Below are positions 17,500 through 26,901 of a DNA stretch of 44,425 nucleotides, one piece after another; position 1 is the stretch's first letter, and each line of letters begins with the position of its first letter. The stretch covers positions 1 to 44,425 of the forward strand of contig NZ_WTEX01000020.1 in NCBI RefSeq assembly GCF_009795845.1, read 5' to 3'. This DNA is from Gilliamella sp. Lep-s35. GTDB taxonomy: Bacteria; Pseudomonadota; Gammaproteobacteria; Enterobacterales; Orbaceae. The position numbers and the translations under genes are program-made. Under the pieces are notes generated by a model. It was not told where the DNA came from, did not search any database, and was given only the letters and a program-made list of their open reading frames with translations.

Positions 17500-17517
17500 T
17501 CTGAATAAATATTCATT
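17500..17517 (+). promoter_or_regulatory. Perfect ARG box (ArgR operator) before argA
   Basis: TCTGAATAAATATTCATT fits the 18-bp ARG box (WNTGAATWWWWATTCANW) at every position. It ends 15 bases before the argA ATG, next to the ribosome-binding site (AAGGG). ArgR-arginine would be expected to repress argA here. A clear second box, usual in E. coli, is not seen at the adjacent position. Confidence 0.75.
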
Positions 17518-17532
17518 TTAAAAGGGTGCGAA

Positions 17533-18861
17533 ATGAAAGAGCGAACAACGGAATTAGTTGAAGGATTACGACATTCAGTACCTTATATCAATGCACATCA
17601 TGGTGAAATATTTGTTATTTTGCTCACGGGTGCTGTTTTAAAAAGTAATAATTATTCAAGTATCATTAATGATATTGGACTACTTTACAGCCTTGGTATC
17701 AAACTGGTTATTGTTCATGGTGCTCGTAATCAAATTGATGAATCTCTTATAAACCATAAAATCCAACCTAAATATCACAAAAATACTAGAATTACCGATG
17801 CAAGAACTTTAGATATTGTTAAACAGGTCACAGGCCTGCTACAACTCAATATCACAGCAAGTTTATCAATGAGCTTAAATAATACCCCACTGCAAGGTGC
17901 ACATATCAGTGTTGTTAGTGGTAATTTTGTGATTGCACAACCTTTAGGGGTTGATGATGGTGTTGATTATTGCCATACAGGAAAAATTCGTCGTATTAAT
18001 AAAGAGTCCATAGAAAAGCAGTTGGAACAAGGCTCTATTGTATTGTTAGGCCCTGTTGGTGTTTCTGTTACTGGTGAAAGTTTTAATTTAGCTTCTGAAG
18101 ATATTGCTGCTGAAGTGGCTATTCGCTTAAAAGCCGATAAATTAATCAGTTTTTGTGCAGAACAAGGCGTGTTAGATGAACATGGTCATGTTATCACTGA
18201 CCTTTATCCTGTCGATGCAGATAATTATATCAATCAAAAAGAACAGCAAGGCAAACATTTATCCAGTGAAGTTCGTTTTTTGCAAGCAGCATCGAAAGCA
18301 TGTCGTAGTGGTGTTAGACGAAGCCATTTGGTAAGTTATTTGGTTGACGGTTCGATTTTACAAGAATTATTTTCGCGTGATGGAATTGGGACACAAGTTG
18401 CAATGGAACACTCTGAACAAGTTCGTTCGGCAAGAATTAACGATATCGGTGGAATTTTAGAGCTTATTCGACCGCTTGAAGAGCAAGGTATTTTAGTTAA
18501 ACGTTCACGTGAACAACTAGAGATGGAAATTGATAAATTTACCATTATTGAACGTGATAATATGACCATAGGTTGTGCTGCGCTTTACCCTTATCCTGAA
18601 GAAAAAATGGGCGAAATGGCCTGTGTGGCGATTCATCCTAATTATCGAAACTCATCTCGAGGAAACATCCTAATTGAGAAATTAATAGAACAAGCAAAGC
18701 AGTTAGGACTTGAAACAATCTTTGTCTTAACGACACGTAGCATTCACTGGTTTAGAGAAAAGGGCTTTAGCCCTGCAGAAGTAGATGATTTACCAATTAA
18801 AAAGAAACAACTTTATAATTATCAACGAAATTCAAAAATTTTAATGTTTAATATTATTTAA
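17533..18861 (+). CDS. argA: N-acetylglutamate synthase ArgA
   Basis: A 442-residue enzyme (E. coli 443) that acetylates glutamate with acetyl-CoA, the first step of arginine synthesis. An amino-acid-kinase-like domain (about residues 20-285: [31 protein letters not shown]) senses arginine. A GNAT acetyltransferase domain (about 290-440) includes [18 protein letters not shown], a [14 protein letters not shown] acetyl-CoA loop and WFREKGF. AAGGG precedes the ATG. The gene is monocistronic and divergent from focA, with an ARG box just upstream. A hairpin AAGGGC...GCCCTT (about 18879-18919) follows the stop. Confidence 0.95.
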   Translation: MKERTTELVEGLRHSVPYINAHHGEIFVILLTGAVLKSNNYSSIINDIGLLYSLGIKLVIVHGARNQIDESLINHKIQPKYHKNTRITDARTLDIVKQVTGLLQLNITASLSMSLNNTPLQGAHISVVSGNFVIAQPLGVDDGVDYCHTGKIRRINKESIEKQLEQGSIVLLGPVGVSVTGESFNLASEDIAAEVAIRLKADKLISFCAEQGVLDEHGHVITDLYPVDADNYINQKEQQGKHLSSEVRFLQAASKACRSGVRRSHLVSYLVDGSILQELFSRDGIGTQVAMEHSEQVRSARINDIGGILELIRPLEEQGILVKRSREQLEMEIDKFTIIERDNMTIGCAALYPYPEEKMGEMACVAIHPNYRNSSRGNILIEKLIEQAKQLGLETIFVLTTRSIHWFREKGFSPAEVDDLPIKKKQLYNYQRNSKILMFNII

Positions 18862-18903
18862 TTTTTTATAAAGCAATTAAGGGCACCCTTTTTATTAGAA
18901 CGT

Positions 18904-18930
18904 TAAAAAAGAAGCCCTTACTTATCGGGC
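18904..18930 (-). terminator. Rho-independent terminator of the 18.9-20.5 kb gene
   Basis: On the minus strand GCCC (18927-18930) pairs with GGGC (18914-18917), followed by TTCTTTTTT (18904-18912). It begins right after the stop at 18932. The stem is short, but the T-run and position are good. An overlapping longer stem (AAGGGC/GCCCTT, about 18879-18919) may serve argA from the other side. Confidence 0.55.
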
Positions 18931-18931
18931 A

Positions 18932-20521
18932 TTAGTAAATTTTTTTACCGCAAACAGCCCGTTTAATTTCATAACGCCCCCACGCACTTGGAAATGATAT
19001 CATACCATCATGGTTTGAAACCACTATACCTTCTTCTGTAGTCGGTTTTTGATTAATATCTGTGGTTTGGTGCGATTCACTAGTAAAATACCAAGCATAA
19101 TCCCAATTTGATTTTGGATAAGTAGGCGATAGACCATAATGCTCAGCTTTAAGTGTTCTTCCCCACTCGCCAAAAACACCTAAACCAATACCTCGTGTAA
19201 ATACATTATATACACGGCCTTGATAACTATCTAAATTGTCTCTTGCAAAACTTGAAGCACTATTTAAATCCTTACGCTCTAATAATTTCATAGGGCTTGT
19301 GCATTTTAAGCTTGCTTGTTCTTGATCGGCTACATATCCAGGTTGCGGTTCAACCCATAGATCTAATGTAAAGTTATAATTATCATGGAAATTATGGTCT
19401 GATTTTAATGTTGCTGTAATGGTAACATCTTTAACTGGCCCTTTTAAAGTAACAATGCCATCTGCATCAACCTCGACAAGGCTATTATTAGTTGTAAAGG
19501 TATAATCTTCTTGTTTTCCACTCATAACGAGTTGGAACTGCGCACCCAAAAAACCTGTCGTTGGAAAATGCTTTCTTGACACAGTAGGTTTAACTTTAAA
19601 ACCTTGATTTATTACATAATCATCAGTATGACCACCGCCCACCTCAGGATTAGGTTTATCTTTCTCTATACCGTTAAAACCTGCTCCAGTTAAATTCCAT
19701 TGATCATCAATTCCAGTTTCATCAACTGAACGCCACTGAGTATTGGGATCTAAAATAGTTGCATTTGGCTTTGCAAAACAGGCTTTAGCAATCATTATCT
19801 TATATGTTTTGGTTATTGGTTTTTCTTGGGATGATATTGTAATGCTACTTACAGGATCACTTTCGTTAGGGTCACCATATGTTGTTTTAACTTTAATATC
19901 CCTTGCTGTAATTTCTAATTGTAAAGGCATAGTATATTTAGGGTTACAAATAGCATTATCGTAATCATTTTCACTAATAATGTGCCCATCACTGTCTTTC
20001 CAAATAGGTATAAGCGTACTTGTAATTGGTGTAGTTGGATCAAAAGCATCGCCATCAAAATCAAAATAATCACCATTAAGATCATCTTTTGACGTTCTAG
20101 GTGTAAAAAAGCTTTTTATAACAAAATCACTAAGTTTAGTATTTTCATCAAAATACTTAGTTTTATCACTTGTTATATTTCCCTTTAGTTCACTATAATC
20201 GTTTCCTTTATAGTTAAATCCAAGTTTATTTATTGTTGTTTCGTTTGCAAAAAACTGTGGTTTAGTTCCTTGAATTGTGTGGGAAGTTGTGGATGAAATT
20301 GCTGCATTAGCCACATTAAAACTATTCAATACAAAAATAGTAGAAAAAAAACCTATCTTTGCAATTTTTCGTTTAGTATTGAAAGTCGTATTTAAAGGAA
20401 AAAATGGGTATCTGCAACTCTCATTTAAATCCAAAGTTAAGTGAGAATTGAACTTTTCTAAAAAATGATATTTTATTCCACTTAAAAAGCCTGAATGACA
20501 TCTTCTATTATCTTGTTTCAT
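18932..20521 (-). CDS. Secreted invasin-tip-like protein (Ig-like plus C-type-lectin-like), paralog A
   Basis: A 529-residue exported protein. A 50-residue N-terminal extension precedes a signal peptide (KRKIAKIGFF...NVANA, cleaved near Ala73); AGGGAA seven bases before the ATG supports this early start. Residues about 285-400 look like the bacterial Ig-like fold before the tip of invasin/intimin adhesins: GGGHTDDYVINQGFKV, FPTTGFLGAQFQL, VDADGIVTLKGPVKDVTITAT. The last 115 residues resemble their C-type-lectin-like tip (LLERKDL, RGIGLGVFGEWG, YAWYFTSES, a closing AVCGK) with Cys for a disulfide. There is no LysM, beta-barrel or lipobox, so it is probably released to the periplasm or outside. 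Residues 74-285 are unassigned. Role in host or cell contact is inference. Confidence 0.65.
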   Translation of the reverse strand: MKQDNRRCHSGFLSGIKYHFLEKFNSHLTLDLNESCRYPFFPLNTTFNTKRKIAKIGFFSTIFVLNSFNVANAAISSTTSHTIQGTKPQFFANETTINKLGFNYKGNDYSELKGNITSDKTKYFDENTKLSDFVIKSFFTPRTSKDDLNGDYFDFDGDAFDPTTPITSTLIPIWKDSDGHIISENDYDNAICNPKYTMPLQLEITARDIKVKTTYGDPNESDPVSSITISSQEKPITKTYKIMIAKACFAKPNATILDPNTQWRSVDETGIDDQWNLTGAGFNGIEKDKPNPEVGGGHTDDYVINQGFKVKPTVSRKHFPTTGFLGAQFQLVMSGKQEDYTFTTNNSLVEVDADGIVTLKGPVKDVTITATLKSDHNFHDNYNFTLDLWVEPQPGYVADQEQASLKCTSPMKLLERKDLNSASSFARDNLDSYQGRVYNVFTRGIGLGVFGEWGRTLKAEHYGLSPTYPKSNWDYAWYFTSESHQTTDINQKPTTEEGIVVSNHDGMISFPSAWGRYEIKRAVCGKKIY

Positions 20522-20756
20522 ATTTAATTCCCTGTTATTTACAATTCAATAATCAACAATAAGCTATTAAAGATAATTTTCGTTTTCTATTATTGACTGT
20601 TTTTTCGGACAGACAGAATAAAATTAGTACAAATCAGTTATAAAAATTAATCAAATATTTCTTCAGTTACTACGCTTTAATTTAGAAATTATTCAAACTT
20701 ATTACTATAATTTAAGAAACTACTGTAATAAATACATATAAAAATAAATTTTAACT

Positions 20757-20827
20757 GCTTTATTAACTTTTATAATAGGATTAAAACCACATAAAGTAAT
20801 TTCGATAAAATACCTTATCGGTTTTTA
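20757..20827 (+). pseudogene. Fragment of an IS481-like transposase C-terminus
   Basis: About 70 bp align with the end of the decayed transposase at 23571-23643: both read CTTTATTAA-TTTTATAAT, then AAACC-CATAAAGTAATTT, and end at TTTTTAG. In the better copy this encodes FINFYDAVKPHKV. Here an extra A breaks the frame. The 20522-21043 gap holds only this remnant, an inverted repeat and the promoter of the downstream gene. Confidence 0.65.
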
Positions 20828-20854
20828 GAAGATTATTTTCATCATTATTATAAA

Positions 20855-20911
20855 CAACCCGATGTTTTTCTATAATAGAAAACTTAGAATTAGAATAAGC
20901 TCATCGGGCTG
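20855..20911. repeat. Inverted repeat in the gap between the two paralogs
   Basis: CCCGATG (20858-20864) is mirrored by CATCGGG (20902-20908). Three further pairs lie outside one mismatch (ACA at 20854-20856 with TGT at 20910-20912), and the loop is about 37 bases. It follows the transposase remnant and precedes the end of paralog B. It may be a terminator-like stem or an old element end; no T-run was seen. Confidence 0.35.
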
Positions 20912-21043
20912 TTACGTATAACGAAAACAAAATGTTAGGACTCCTCTTATATAAAAACCAAAGAAAAGTCCTTTTTAGCAGAAATTATAAAGATTTTTAA
21001 AAGGCTCTTTAAATACCTTTCTTACTAGTTAAACAAGGGTTAA

Positions 21044-22588
21044 CTATAAATGTTTACCACAAACCGCCCATTTAGGTTCATCACGCCCCCATGCACTTGG
21101 AAATGATATCATGCCATCATGAGCTGAAACCACGATTCCTTCCATAATAGGTTGATTCTCGCTATCAGTGGTTGGGTGATTTTCATTTGTAAAATACCAA
21201 CCAAAATTCCAGTTTGACTGTGGATAAGTAGGCGGTATAACTCCATATGCTGCTTTTAACGGTCTTCCCCACTCGCCCAAAACACCTAAACCAATACCTC
21301 GAGTAAATATATTATATTTACGGCCTTGATGATTATTTAAATTCGCACTTGCAAAAATGGAAGCATTATTTAAATCTTTGCGTTCTAATAATTGCATAGG
21401 GCTGGTACATTTTGATCTTGCTTCTGCTTGGTTAGCTGCATATCCAGACTGAGGTTCAACCCATAGATCTAATGTAAACTTATAATCATAATGAATGTTA
21501 CTGTCTGATTTTAGCTTTGCAGAAATAGTGACCTCTTTAACTGGACCTTTTAAAGTAACAATACCATCTTTATCCACGGGTGCTTGATCACTACTACTTG
21601 TAAAAGTATAATCTTGCTGTATTCCGCCCATAACCAGTTGGAACTGCGCACCAGGAAATCCAGTGGTTGGAAAATGTTTGTTAGCCACTTTTGGTTCAAC
21701 TTTAAAACCTTGGTTTATTACATAATCATCAGTATGACCACCGCCCACCTCAGGATTAGGTTTATCTTTATCTATACCGTTTAAGCCTGCTCCCGTTAGA
21801 TTCCATTTAGCATCATTTTCGCTCTTATCATTTTTAACTGAACGCCATTGAGTTTTAGGATCTAAATTGATTCCATTTGGCTTAGCAAAACATGTTTTAG
21901 CAATCGCGATTTGATATGTTTTGCTAATGCTGCTTACCGGATCACTTTCTTTAGGATCGCCATATTCTGTTTTAACTTGAATATCTTTTGCTGTAATTTC
22001 TAATTGTAAAGGCATTTTGTATTTATTATGACTACACGCAATATTATCATAATCCGCTTGATCAATAGTTTTACCGCTACTATCTTTCCAAACATGTGTC
22101 AGATCACTTGTAATTGGCGTGACAGGATCAAAAGCATCACCATCAGAATCAAAATAATCACCCTTAAGGTCATCTTTTGACGTTCTAGGTGTAAAATAAC
22201 TCTTTATAACAAAATCACTAAGTTTAGTATTTTCATCAAAATACTTAGTTTTATCACTTGTTATATTTCCCTTTAGTTCACTGTAATCGTTTTCTTTATA
22301 GCTAAATCCAAGTTTATTTTTTGTAGTCTCGGTTGCAAAAAATAGTGGCTTAGTTCCTTGAATTGTCTGGGAAGTTGTGGATGAAATTGCTGCATTAGCC
22401 ACATTAAAACTATTTAATGCAAAAATAGCAGAAAAAAAACTTATTTTCGTAATTTTCCTTTTTGTATTAAATACAGAAGATACACCTACGAAATCTTTAT
22501 TTAAACCCAAAGTGAATCGAGAATGGATATTATTAAAAAAATAATATTTTGTAAAAAAGCTCGGATAATCCTTTATATTTTGTTTCAT
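21044..22588 (-). CDS. Secreted invasin-tip-like protein (Ig-like plus C-type-lectin-like), paralog B
   Basis: A 514-residue tandem paralog of the next gene with the same plan: N-terminal extension (1-40), signal peptide starting NTKRKITKISFF and ending VANA (66), an unassigned middle, an Ig-like segment (GGGHTDDYVINQGFKV, FPTTGFPGAQFQL, VDKDGIVTLKGPVKEVTISA) and a lectin-tip-like end (LLERKDL, RGIGLGVLGEWG, FGWYFTNE, WAVCGK). The pair are near-identical in stretches (80 bp identical at 22203-22282) and diverged elsewhere. Relative to A it lacks about 12 residues around the TISSQEKP segment. GAGAAA precedes the ATG. No membrane anchor is visible. The two may bind different ligands or be antigenic variants; this is inference. 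Confidence 0.65.
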   Translation of the reverse strand: MKQNIKDYPSFFTKYYFFNNIHSRFTLGLNKDFVGVSSVFNTKRKITKISFFSAIFALNSFNVANAAISSTTSQTIQGTKPLFFATETTKNKLGFSYKENDYSELKGNITSDKTKYFDENTKLSDFVIKSYFTPRTSKDDLKGDYFDSDGDAFDPVTPITSDLTHVWKDSSGKTIDQADYDNIACSHNKYKMPLQLEITAKDIQVKTEYGDPKESDPVSSISKTYQIAIAKTCFAKPNGINLDPKTQWRSVKNDKSENDAKWNLTGAGLNGIDKDKPNPEVGGGHTDDYVINQGFKVEPKVANKHFPTTGFPGAQFQLVMGGIQQDYTFTSSSDQAPVDKDGIVTLKGPVKEVTISAKLKSDSNIHYDYKFTLDLWVEPQSGYAANQAEARSKCTSPMQLLERKDLNNASIFASANLNNHQGRKYNIFTRGIGLGVLGEWGRPLKAAYGVIPPTYPQSNWNFGWYFTNENHPTTDSENQPIMEGIVVSAHDGMISFPSAWGRDEPKWAVCGKHL

Positions 22589-22978
22589 ATTTATTTCTCA
22601 ATTATTTATTATTAATAATCAGCAATAGATTATTAAAGTTAATTCTTATCAATTAAAAATCGCGTCAATTATTTAAACAACAATAATAATAAAGATCTCT
22701 AATCTTTATTATCGCTTATTTTTATCTATCTATCAAAACAAAATCAATATTAATCGAATATAAAACAATCAAAGATGTTTTTTTGTTTTACTAAGCTTTA
22801 AGTTAGCATATAAACATTAAAAACATGACATTTTTTATATTATTTTAGAGTATAACCTATTTTTATTTGTTTTTATATTACTCAAATAGTATTAAATATA
22901 GAAATAATTTTCGCTTTCTACAGTAATTTAAGAAAAAACTGTTATTTGCGAAAAGTCAAATATAACTAAAAAACAAAA

Positions 22979-23653
22979 CTAACGCCTTATCACAGACAAG
23001 AGATATGCGCTTATATCATAAAGAAAAAATAACCGTCAATTATTTGGCTAAACGCTTTATAGTCAGTCGCGTAGCCATTTATAACGTACTAAAGAAAGCC
23101 CGATTGAAGCTGTTTGTACCTTTGACCAGTAAAAATGAACGTTATAAAACCATCAGTTAGCGGATTAAACGTCAGGTTAAAGTCGAAAGCTTCATTGAAG
23201 ATAAACTAAGACGGCAAGCTAAAGGCGATAACAAAACCTATCGGGTGAAATACTACACGTTGATACCAAAGGTTTATCTTTACTTAAAAATAAAACAAAA
23301 CATCAAGTTAGAGAATGTTTGATTTTATTTATCTATACGATTTATTTTTATTTTTTACATAAACAGGGGGCGTTCCTGAAAGTTTTTCACAAAACTAAGG
23401 CTGTCTTTGTTGCTTAGATAAATGTTTATTTAGATAAACTATGCGGTAATCAACATATCAAGCAAAAATCTACCAAACCAATGGAAAAGCCGAAATAGTG
23501 ATACGTACGTTAATGGGAAGTTGCAGAATCAGCCAATATAGCCACTCAAAAGAGAGAAAACAAAAGCTTAAGCATTTTATTAATTTTTATGATGCCGTTA
23601 AACCGCATAAAGTAATTTTACGAAAAACGCCTTATGTGTTTTTAGTGGATTAG
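22979..23653 (+). pseudogene. Decayed IS481-like (rve/DDE) transposase
   Basis: Recognisable pieces in several frames: a helix-turn-helix start (MRLYHKEKITVNYLAKRFIVS), an internal TAG at about 23158, RIKRQVKVESFIEDKLRRQAK, then after a frameshift VDTKGLSLLKNK (first catalytic Asp) and, after a gap, YQTNGKAEIVIRTLMG (last catalytic Glu) and KLKHFINFYDAVKPHK to a TAG at 23651. This order is that of IS481-type integrase-fold transposases. The central catalytic part is missing; a copy of the 45-bp repeat lies at the junction (23350-23394). The 22589-22978 part of the gap holds AT-rich sequence resembling the upstream region of paralog A. Confidence 0.75.
23350..23394 (-). repeat. Dispersed ~45-bp repeat, copy 4, inside the transposase remnant
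   Basis: Read on the minus strand it is TTTTGTGAAAAACTTTCAGG, a C-rich middle, then TGTTTATGTAAAAAAT. It aligns with the other copies along the full length. It lies where the central part of the transposase is missing, so it may mark a deletion or insertion junction. Confidence 0.6.
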
Positions 23654-23758
23654 TTTAATCATAAAGTGTAAACAACGCGAAGCATTCCTACAAATAACCT
23701 AATTGGGTAATATATCAAACAATGTAAAATTAGACATTTCACAAGTATTGATAAAAAG

Positions 23759-23764
23759 TATAAT
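23759..23764 (+). promoter_or_regulatory. -10 element of the glyQS promoter
   Basis: A perfect TATAAT lies 54 bases before the glyQ ATG, with a weak -35 (TTTCAC) 16 bp further upstream. It is the only good promoter-like sequence between the transposase remnant and glyQ. Confidence 0.5.
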
Positions 23765-23817
23765 ATATAGCACTATTTAAATTATCGAAAAACCAATTCA
23801 ACCATAAAGATAACATC

Positions 23818-24750
23818 ATGCAAAAGTTTAATGTCAAAACCTTTCAGGGGTTAATTCTTACGTTACAAGATTATTGGGCTAATCAGGGGTGCTGTGTGAT
23901 TCAGCCTTTAGATATGGAGGTCGGTGCAGGGACTTCTCATCCAATGACATGTTTACGAGCGCTGGGACCTGAGCCAATTAATGCCGCTTATGTTCAACCA
24001 TCACGCCGCCCTACCGATGGTCGCTATGGCGAAAACCCAAACAGGCTTCAGCATTATTATCAATTTCAAGTTATCTTAAAACCTTCGCCCGATAATATCC
24101 AAGAGCTGTATTTAGGTTCGTTAAAACAATTAGGTCTTGATCCAACTGTTAACGATATCCGTTTTGTTGAAGACAATTGGGAAAACCCAACCCTTGGCGC
24201 ATGGGGGCTTGGTTGGGAAGTTTGGTTAAATGGGATGGAAGTAACTCAATTTACCTACTTTCAACAAGTTGGAGGGCTTGAATGTAAGCCTGTTACTGGT
24301 GAAATCACTTATGGACTTGAACGTTTAGCAATGTATATTCAAGGCGTGGATAGTGTTTATGATTTAGTCTGGAGCGATGGTGCATTCGGTAAGACAACCT
24401 ATGGTGATGTGTTTCATCAAAACGAGGTTGAGCAGTCAACGTATAATTTTGAATATGCCAATGTTGAGTTTTTATTTTATTGTTTTGAGCAACACGAAAA
24501 AGAAGCTAAGTTTTTACTTGAGTTAGAAAAACCACTTCCGTTACCTGCTTATGAACGTATTTTGAAAGCCGCCCACTGTTTTAATTTGCTTGATGCTCGT
24601 AAGGCGATTTCGGTCACGGAGCGTCAACGTTATATTTTGCGTATTAGGACGTTAACAAAAATGGTGGCCGAGGCATATTATGCATCTCGTGAAGCACTTG
24701 GCTTCCCTATGTGCCAAAATTCACAATCTAACGAAAGTGCATCAAAGTAG
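23818..24750 (+). CDS. glyQ: Glycine-tRNA ligase alpha subunit
   Basis: A 310-residue class II synthetase catalytic subunit of the bacterial alpha2-beta2 type. [45 protein letters not shown] and [27 protein letters not shown] (motif 2 region) match E. coli GlyQ closely. It activates glycine and charges tRNA-Gly. The last ten residues ([10 protein letters not shown]) are low-complexity. glyS starts 13 bases after the stop. Confidence 0.97.
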   Translation: MQKFNVKTFQGLILTLQDYWANQGCCVIQPLDMEVGAGTSHPMTCLRALGPEPINAAYVQPSRRPTDGRYGENPNRLQHYYQFQVILKPSPDNIQELYLGSLKQLGLDPTVNDIRFVEDNWENPTLGAWGLGWEVWLNGMEVTQFTYFQQVGGLECKPVTGEITYGLERLAMYIQGVDSVYDLVWSDGAFGKTTYGDVFHQNEVEQSTYNFEYANVEFLFYCFEQHEKEAKFLLELEKPLPLPAYERILKAAHCFNLLDARKAISVTERQRYILRIRTLTKMVAEAYYASREALGFPMCQNSQSNESASK

Positions 24751-24763
24751 GAATTAGAAGATT

Positions 24764-26833
24764 ATGCAAAAAACATTTTTAGTGGAAATTGGTACCGAAG
24801 AGTTACCACCAAAATCACTCCGCACATTAGCAGAAAGCTTTGCGGCTAATTTTATACAGCAACTTGATAATGCCAATTTAGAACATGGCGAGGTGCTTTG
24901 GTATGCATCGCCCCGTCGTTTAGCGTTAAAGGTGTTAAATTTAAGTGATACCCAGCCTGATAGTCAAATTGTAAAACGTGGTCCTGCGGTTAGTGCCGCT
25001 TTCGATGCCAATGGTAATGCCACTAAAGCCGCTGAAGGTTGGGCGAGAGGTTGTGCTATTACCGTTGATCAAGCCGAGCGTATACAAACCGATAAAGGCG
25101 AGTGGCTGTCTTATACTCAAAATCAAAAAGGTCAGCCTGTGGTTAATTTGTTGTGTGATATGGTTAAAACAGCGTTGAGTAAGTTGCCAATTCCAAAACC
25201 TATGCGTTGGGCGGCACGTCAGGTTGAGTTTATTCGTCCTTGTCATACGGTAACGATGCTTTATGGCGATACGCTCGTTGCTGGTACCATTTTAGATATT
25301 GAGTCAAACCGTATTATTCGTGGTCATCGTTTTATGGGTGAGCAAGAATTTACGATTGATAACGCTGATCAATATCCTGAAATTTTAGAGCAACGTGGTA
25401 AGGTGGTGGCTGATTATGATAAGCGTAAGGCAATCATTAAACAGCAAGCCGAAGATGCCGCGGCAAAATTAAACGGTAAAGCCGACTTGACCGATAGCCT
25501 GCTTGAGGAAGTATCTTCATTGGTTGAGTGGCCAGTTGTGTTAACCGCTAAATTTGAAGAACGTTTTTTGGCTGTGCCTGCTGAGTCGTTGGTGTATACA
25601 ATGAAAGGGGATCAGAAGTATTTTCCTGTTTATGATCATCAAGGCAAATTGTTACCTAATTTTATTTTTGTTGCCAATATTGAGTCGAAAGATCCACAGG
25701 TGGTGATTTCAGGTAATGAAAAGGTGGTTCGCCCTCGCCTTGCTGATGCTGAGTTTTTCTATAAGACCGATTTGAAACAACGTTTAGAAGAGCGTTTGCC
25801 TCGCCTTGATACGGTTTTATTCCAACAACAATTAGGTACGGTTAAAGATAAGTGTCTTCGTATTGAGGCGTTGTCTGGTTTTATTGCTGAAAAAATAGCA
25901 GCCAATGTTGAGCAAGCAAAACGCGCTGGTAAGTTGACGAAATGTGATTTAGTGACCAATACCGTTTTTGAGTTCCCTGAAACACAAGGCATTATGGGGC
26001 GTTATTTGGCTCTAAAAGATGGTGAAAGCAGTGAGGTTGCCATCGCGATTGAAGAACAATATAAGCCGCGTTTTGCTGGCGATGAGTTGCCTAGTACCGC
26101 AGTGTCGTGTGCGGTGTCTATCGCTGAAAAACTCGATACTTTAGCAGGTATTTTTGGTATTGGGCAGCATCCTAAAGGCGATAAAGATCCTTTTGCTTTG
26201 CGTCGTGCGGCAATTGGTGTTTTGCGTATTATCGTTGAAAAGGCTCTGCCTTTAGATCTTGTTGAACTGGCAGGTTATGCAACTTCATTATATGGCGATA
26301 AGTTAACCAATAAGAATGTGGTTGATGATGTTGTTAATTTTATGCAAGGTCGTTTCCGTGCTTGGTACCAAGAGCAAGGTTTTGCCATTGATACCATTCA
26401 AGCTGTTTTAGCATTGAATCCAACCAAGCCTGCTGATTTTGATGCGCGCGTTAAGGCGGTTACTCACTTTAGAACACTACCTGAAGCCGCTTCTTTAGCT
26501 GAAGCCAATAAGCGAGTGTCAAATATTCTATCTAAAGCAAATATTGCAATTCCTGAAAAAATTAATGTTGCTTTATTAGAAGAAGGCGCAGAAGGTGAAT
26601 TAGCTAAGCAAGTCGCTGTGTTAGCCGATAAACTAGCACCTTATTTTAGTCATGGACGTTATCAAGATGCATTAATTGAGCTATCTGCACTTAAAGCACC
26701 TGTCGATGCTTTTTTTGAGTCGGTAATGGTGATGGTCGATGATGAACAAATCAAGGTAAATCGATTAGCACTTTTAGAAAAACTACAAAATCTATTTTTA
26801 AAAGTAGCAGATATTTCATTATTACAAGCCTAG
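24764..26833 (+). CDS. glyS: Glycine-tRNA ligase beta subunit
   Basis: A 689-residue subunit, the same length as E. coli GlyS, starting [27 protein letters not shown]. It contains a B3/B4-like region, the HD-type segment and a C-terminal anticodon-binding domain ([23 protein letters not shown]). It binds tRNA-Gly and completes the heterotetramer with GlyQ. The GC content of this gene is visibly higher than that of the flanking spacer, as expected for a highly expressed core gene. A hairpin follows 30 bases after the stop. Confidence 0.97.
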   Translation: MQKTFLVEIGTEELPPKSLRTLAESFAANFIQQLDNANLEHGEVLWYASPRRLALKVLNLSDTQPDSQIVKRGPAVSAAFDANGNATKAAEGWARGCAITVDQAERIQTDKGEWLSYTQNQKGQPVVNLLCDMVKTALSKLPIPKPMRWAARQVEFIRPCHTVTMLYGDTLVAGTILDIESNRIIRGHRFMGEQEFTIDNADQYPEILEQRGKVVADYDKRKAIIKQQAEDAAAKLNGKADLTDSLLEEVSSLVEWPVVLTAKFEERFLAVPAESLVYTMKGDQKYFPVYDHQGKLLPNFIFVANIESKDPQVVISGNEKVVRPRLADAEFFYKTDLKQRLEERLPRLDTVLFQQQLGTVKDKCLRIEALSGFIAEKIAANVEQAKRAGKLTKCDLVTNTVFEFPETQGIMGRYLALKDGESSEVAIAIEEQYKPRFAGDELPSTAVSCAVSIAEKLDTLAGIFGIGQHPKGDKDPFALRRAAIGVLRIIVEKALPLDLVELAGYATSLYGDKLTNKNVVDDVVNFMQGRFRAWYQEQGFAIDTIQAVLALNPTKPADFDARVKAVTHFRTLPEAASLAEANKRVSNILSKANIAIPEKINVALLEEGAEGELAKQVAVLADKLAPYFSHGRYQDALIELSALKAPVDAFFESVMVMVDDEQIKVNRLALLEKLQNLFLKVADISLLQA

Positions 26834-26863
26834 TTTAGAAGTTTGTTATTTATATTATAAATT

Positions 26864-26886
26864 GTGGTAACTAAAGTTGTTACCAC
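26864..26886 (+). promoter_or_regulatory. Hairpin just before the yciC-like ribosome-binding site
   Basis: GTGGTAAC (26864-26871) pairs perfectly with GTTACCAC (26879-26886) over a 7-base loop. It ends five bases before the AAGGA Shine-Dalgarno of the next gene and starts 30 bases after glyS. It has no T-run. It could be a weak attenuator or control ribosome access to the next gene. Confidence 0.4.
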
Positions 26887-26901
26887 CTATAAGGAACTTA
26901 T

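Noticed and set aside
18932-22588. Autotransporter or two-partner secretion protein
   Set aside because: No C-terminal beta-barrel ending in Phe/Tyr-type strands and no TPS domain or neighbouring TpsB gene; both proteins end in a short AVCGK tail.
23846-23870. Further copy of the 45-bp repeat (CTTTCAGG in glyQ)
   Set aside because: Only the short TTTCAGG core matches, inside a conserved coding motif (KTFQGL); no AGTATAAA end follows.
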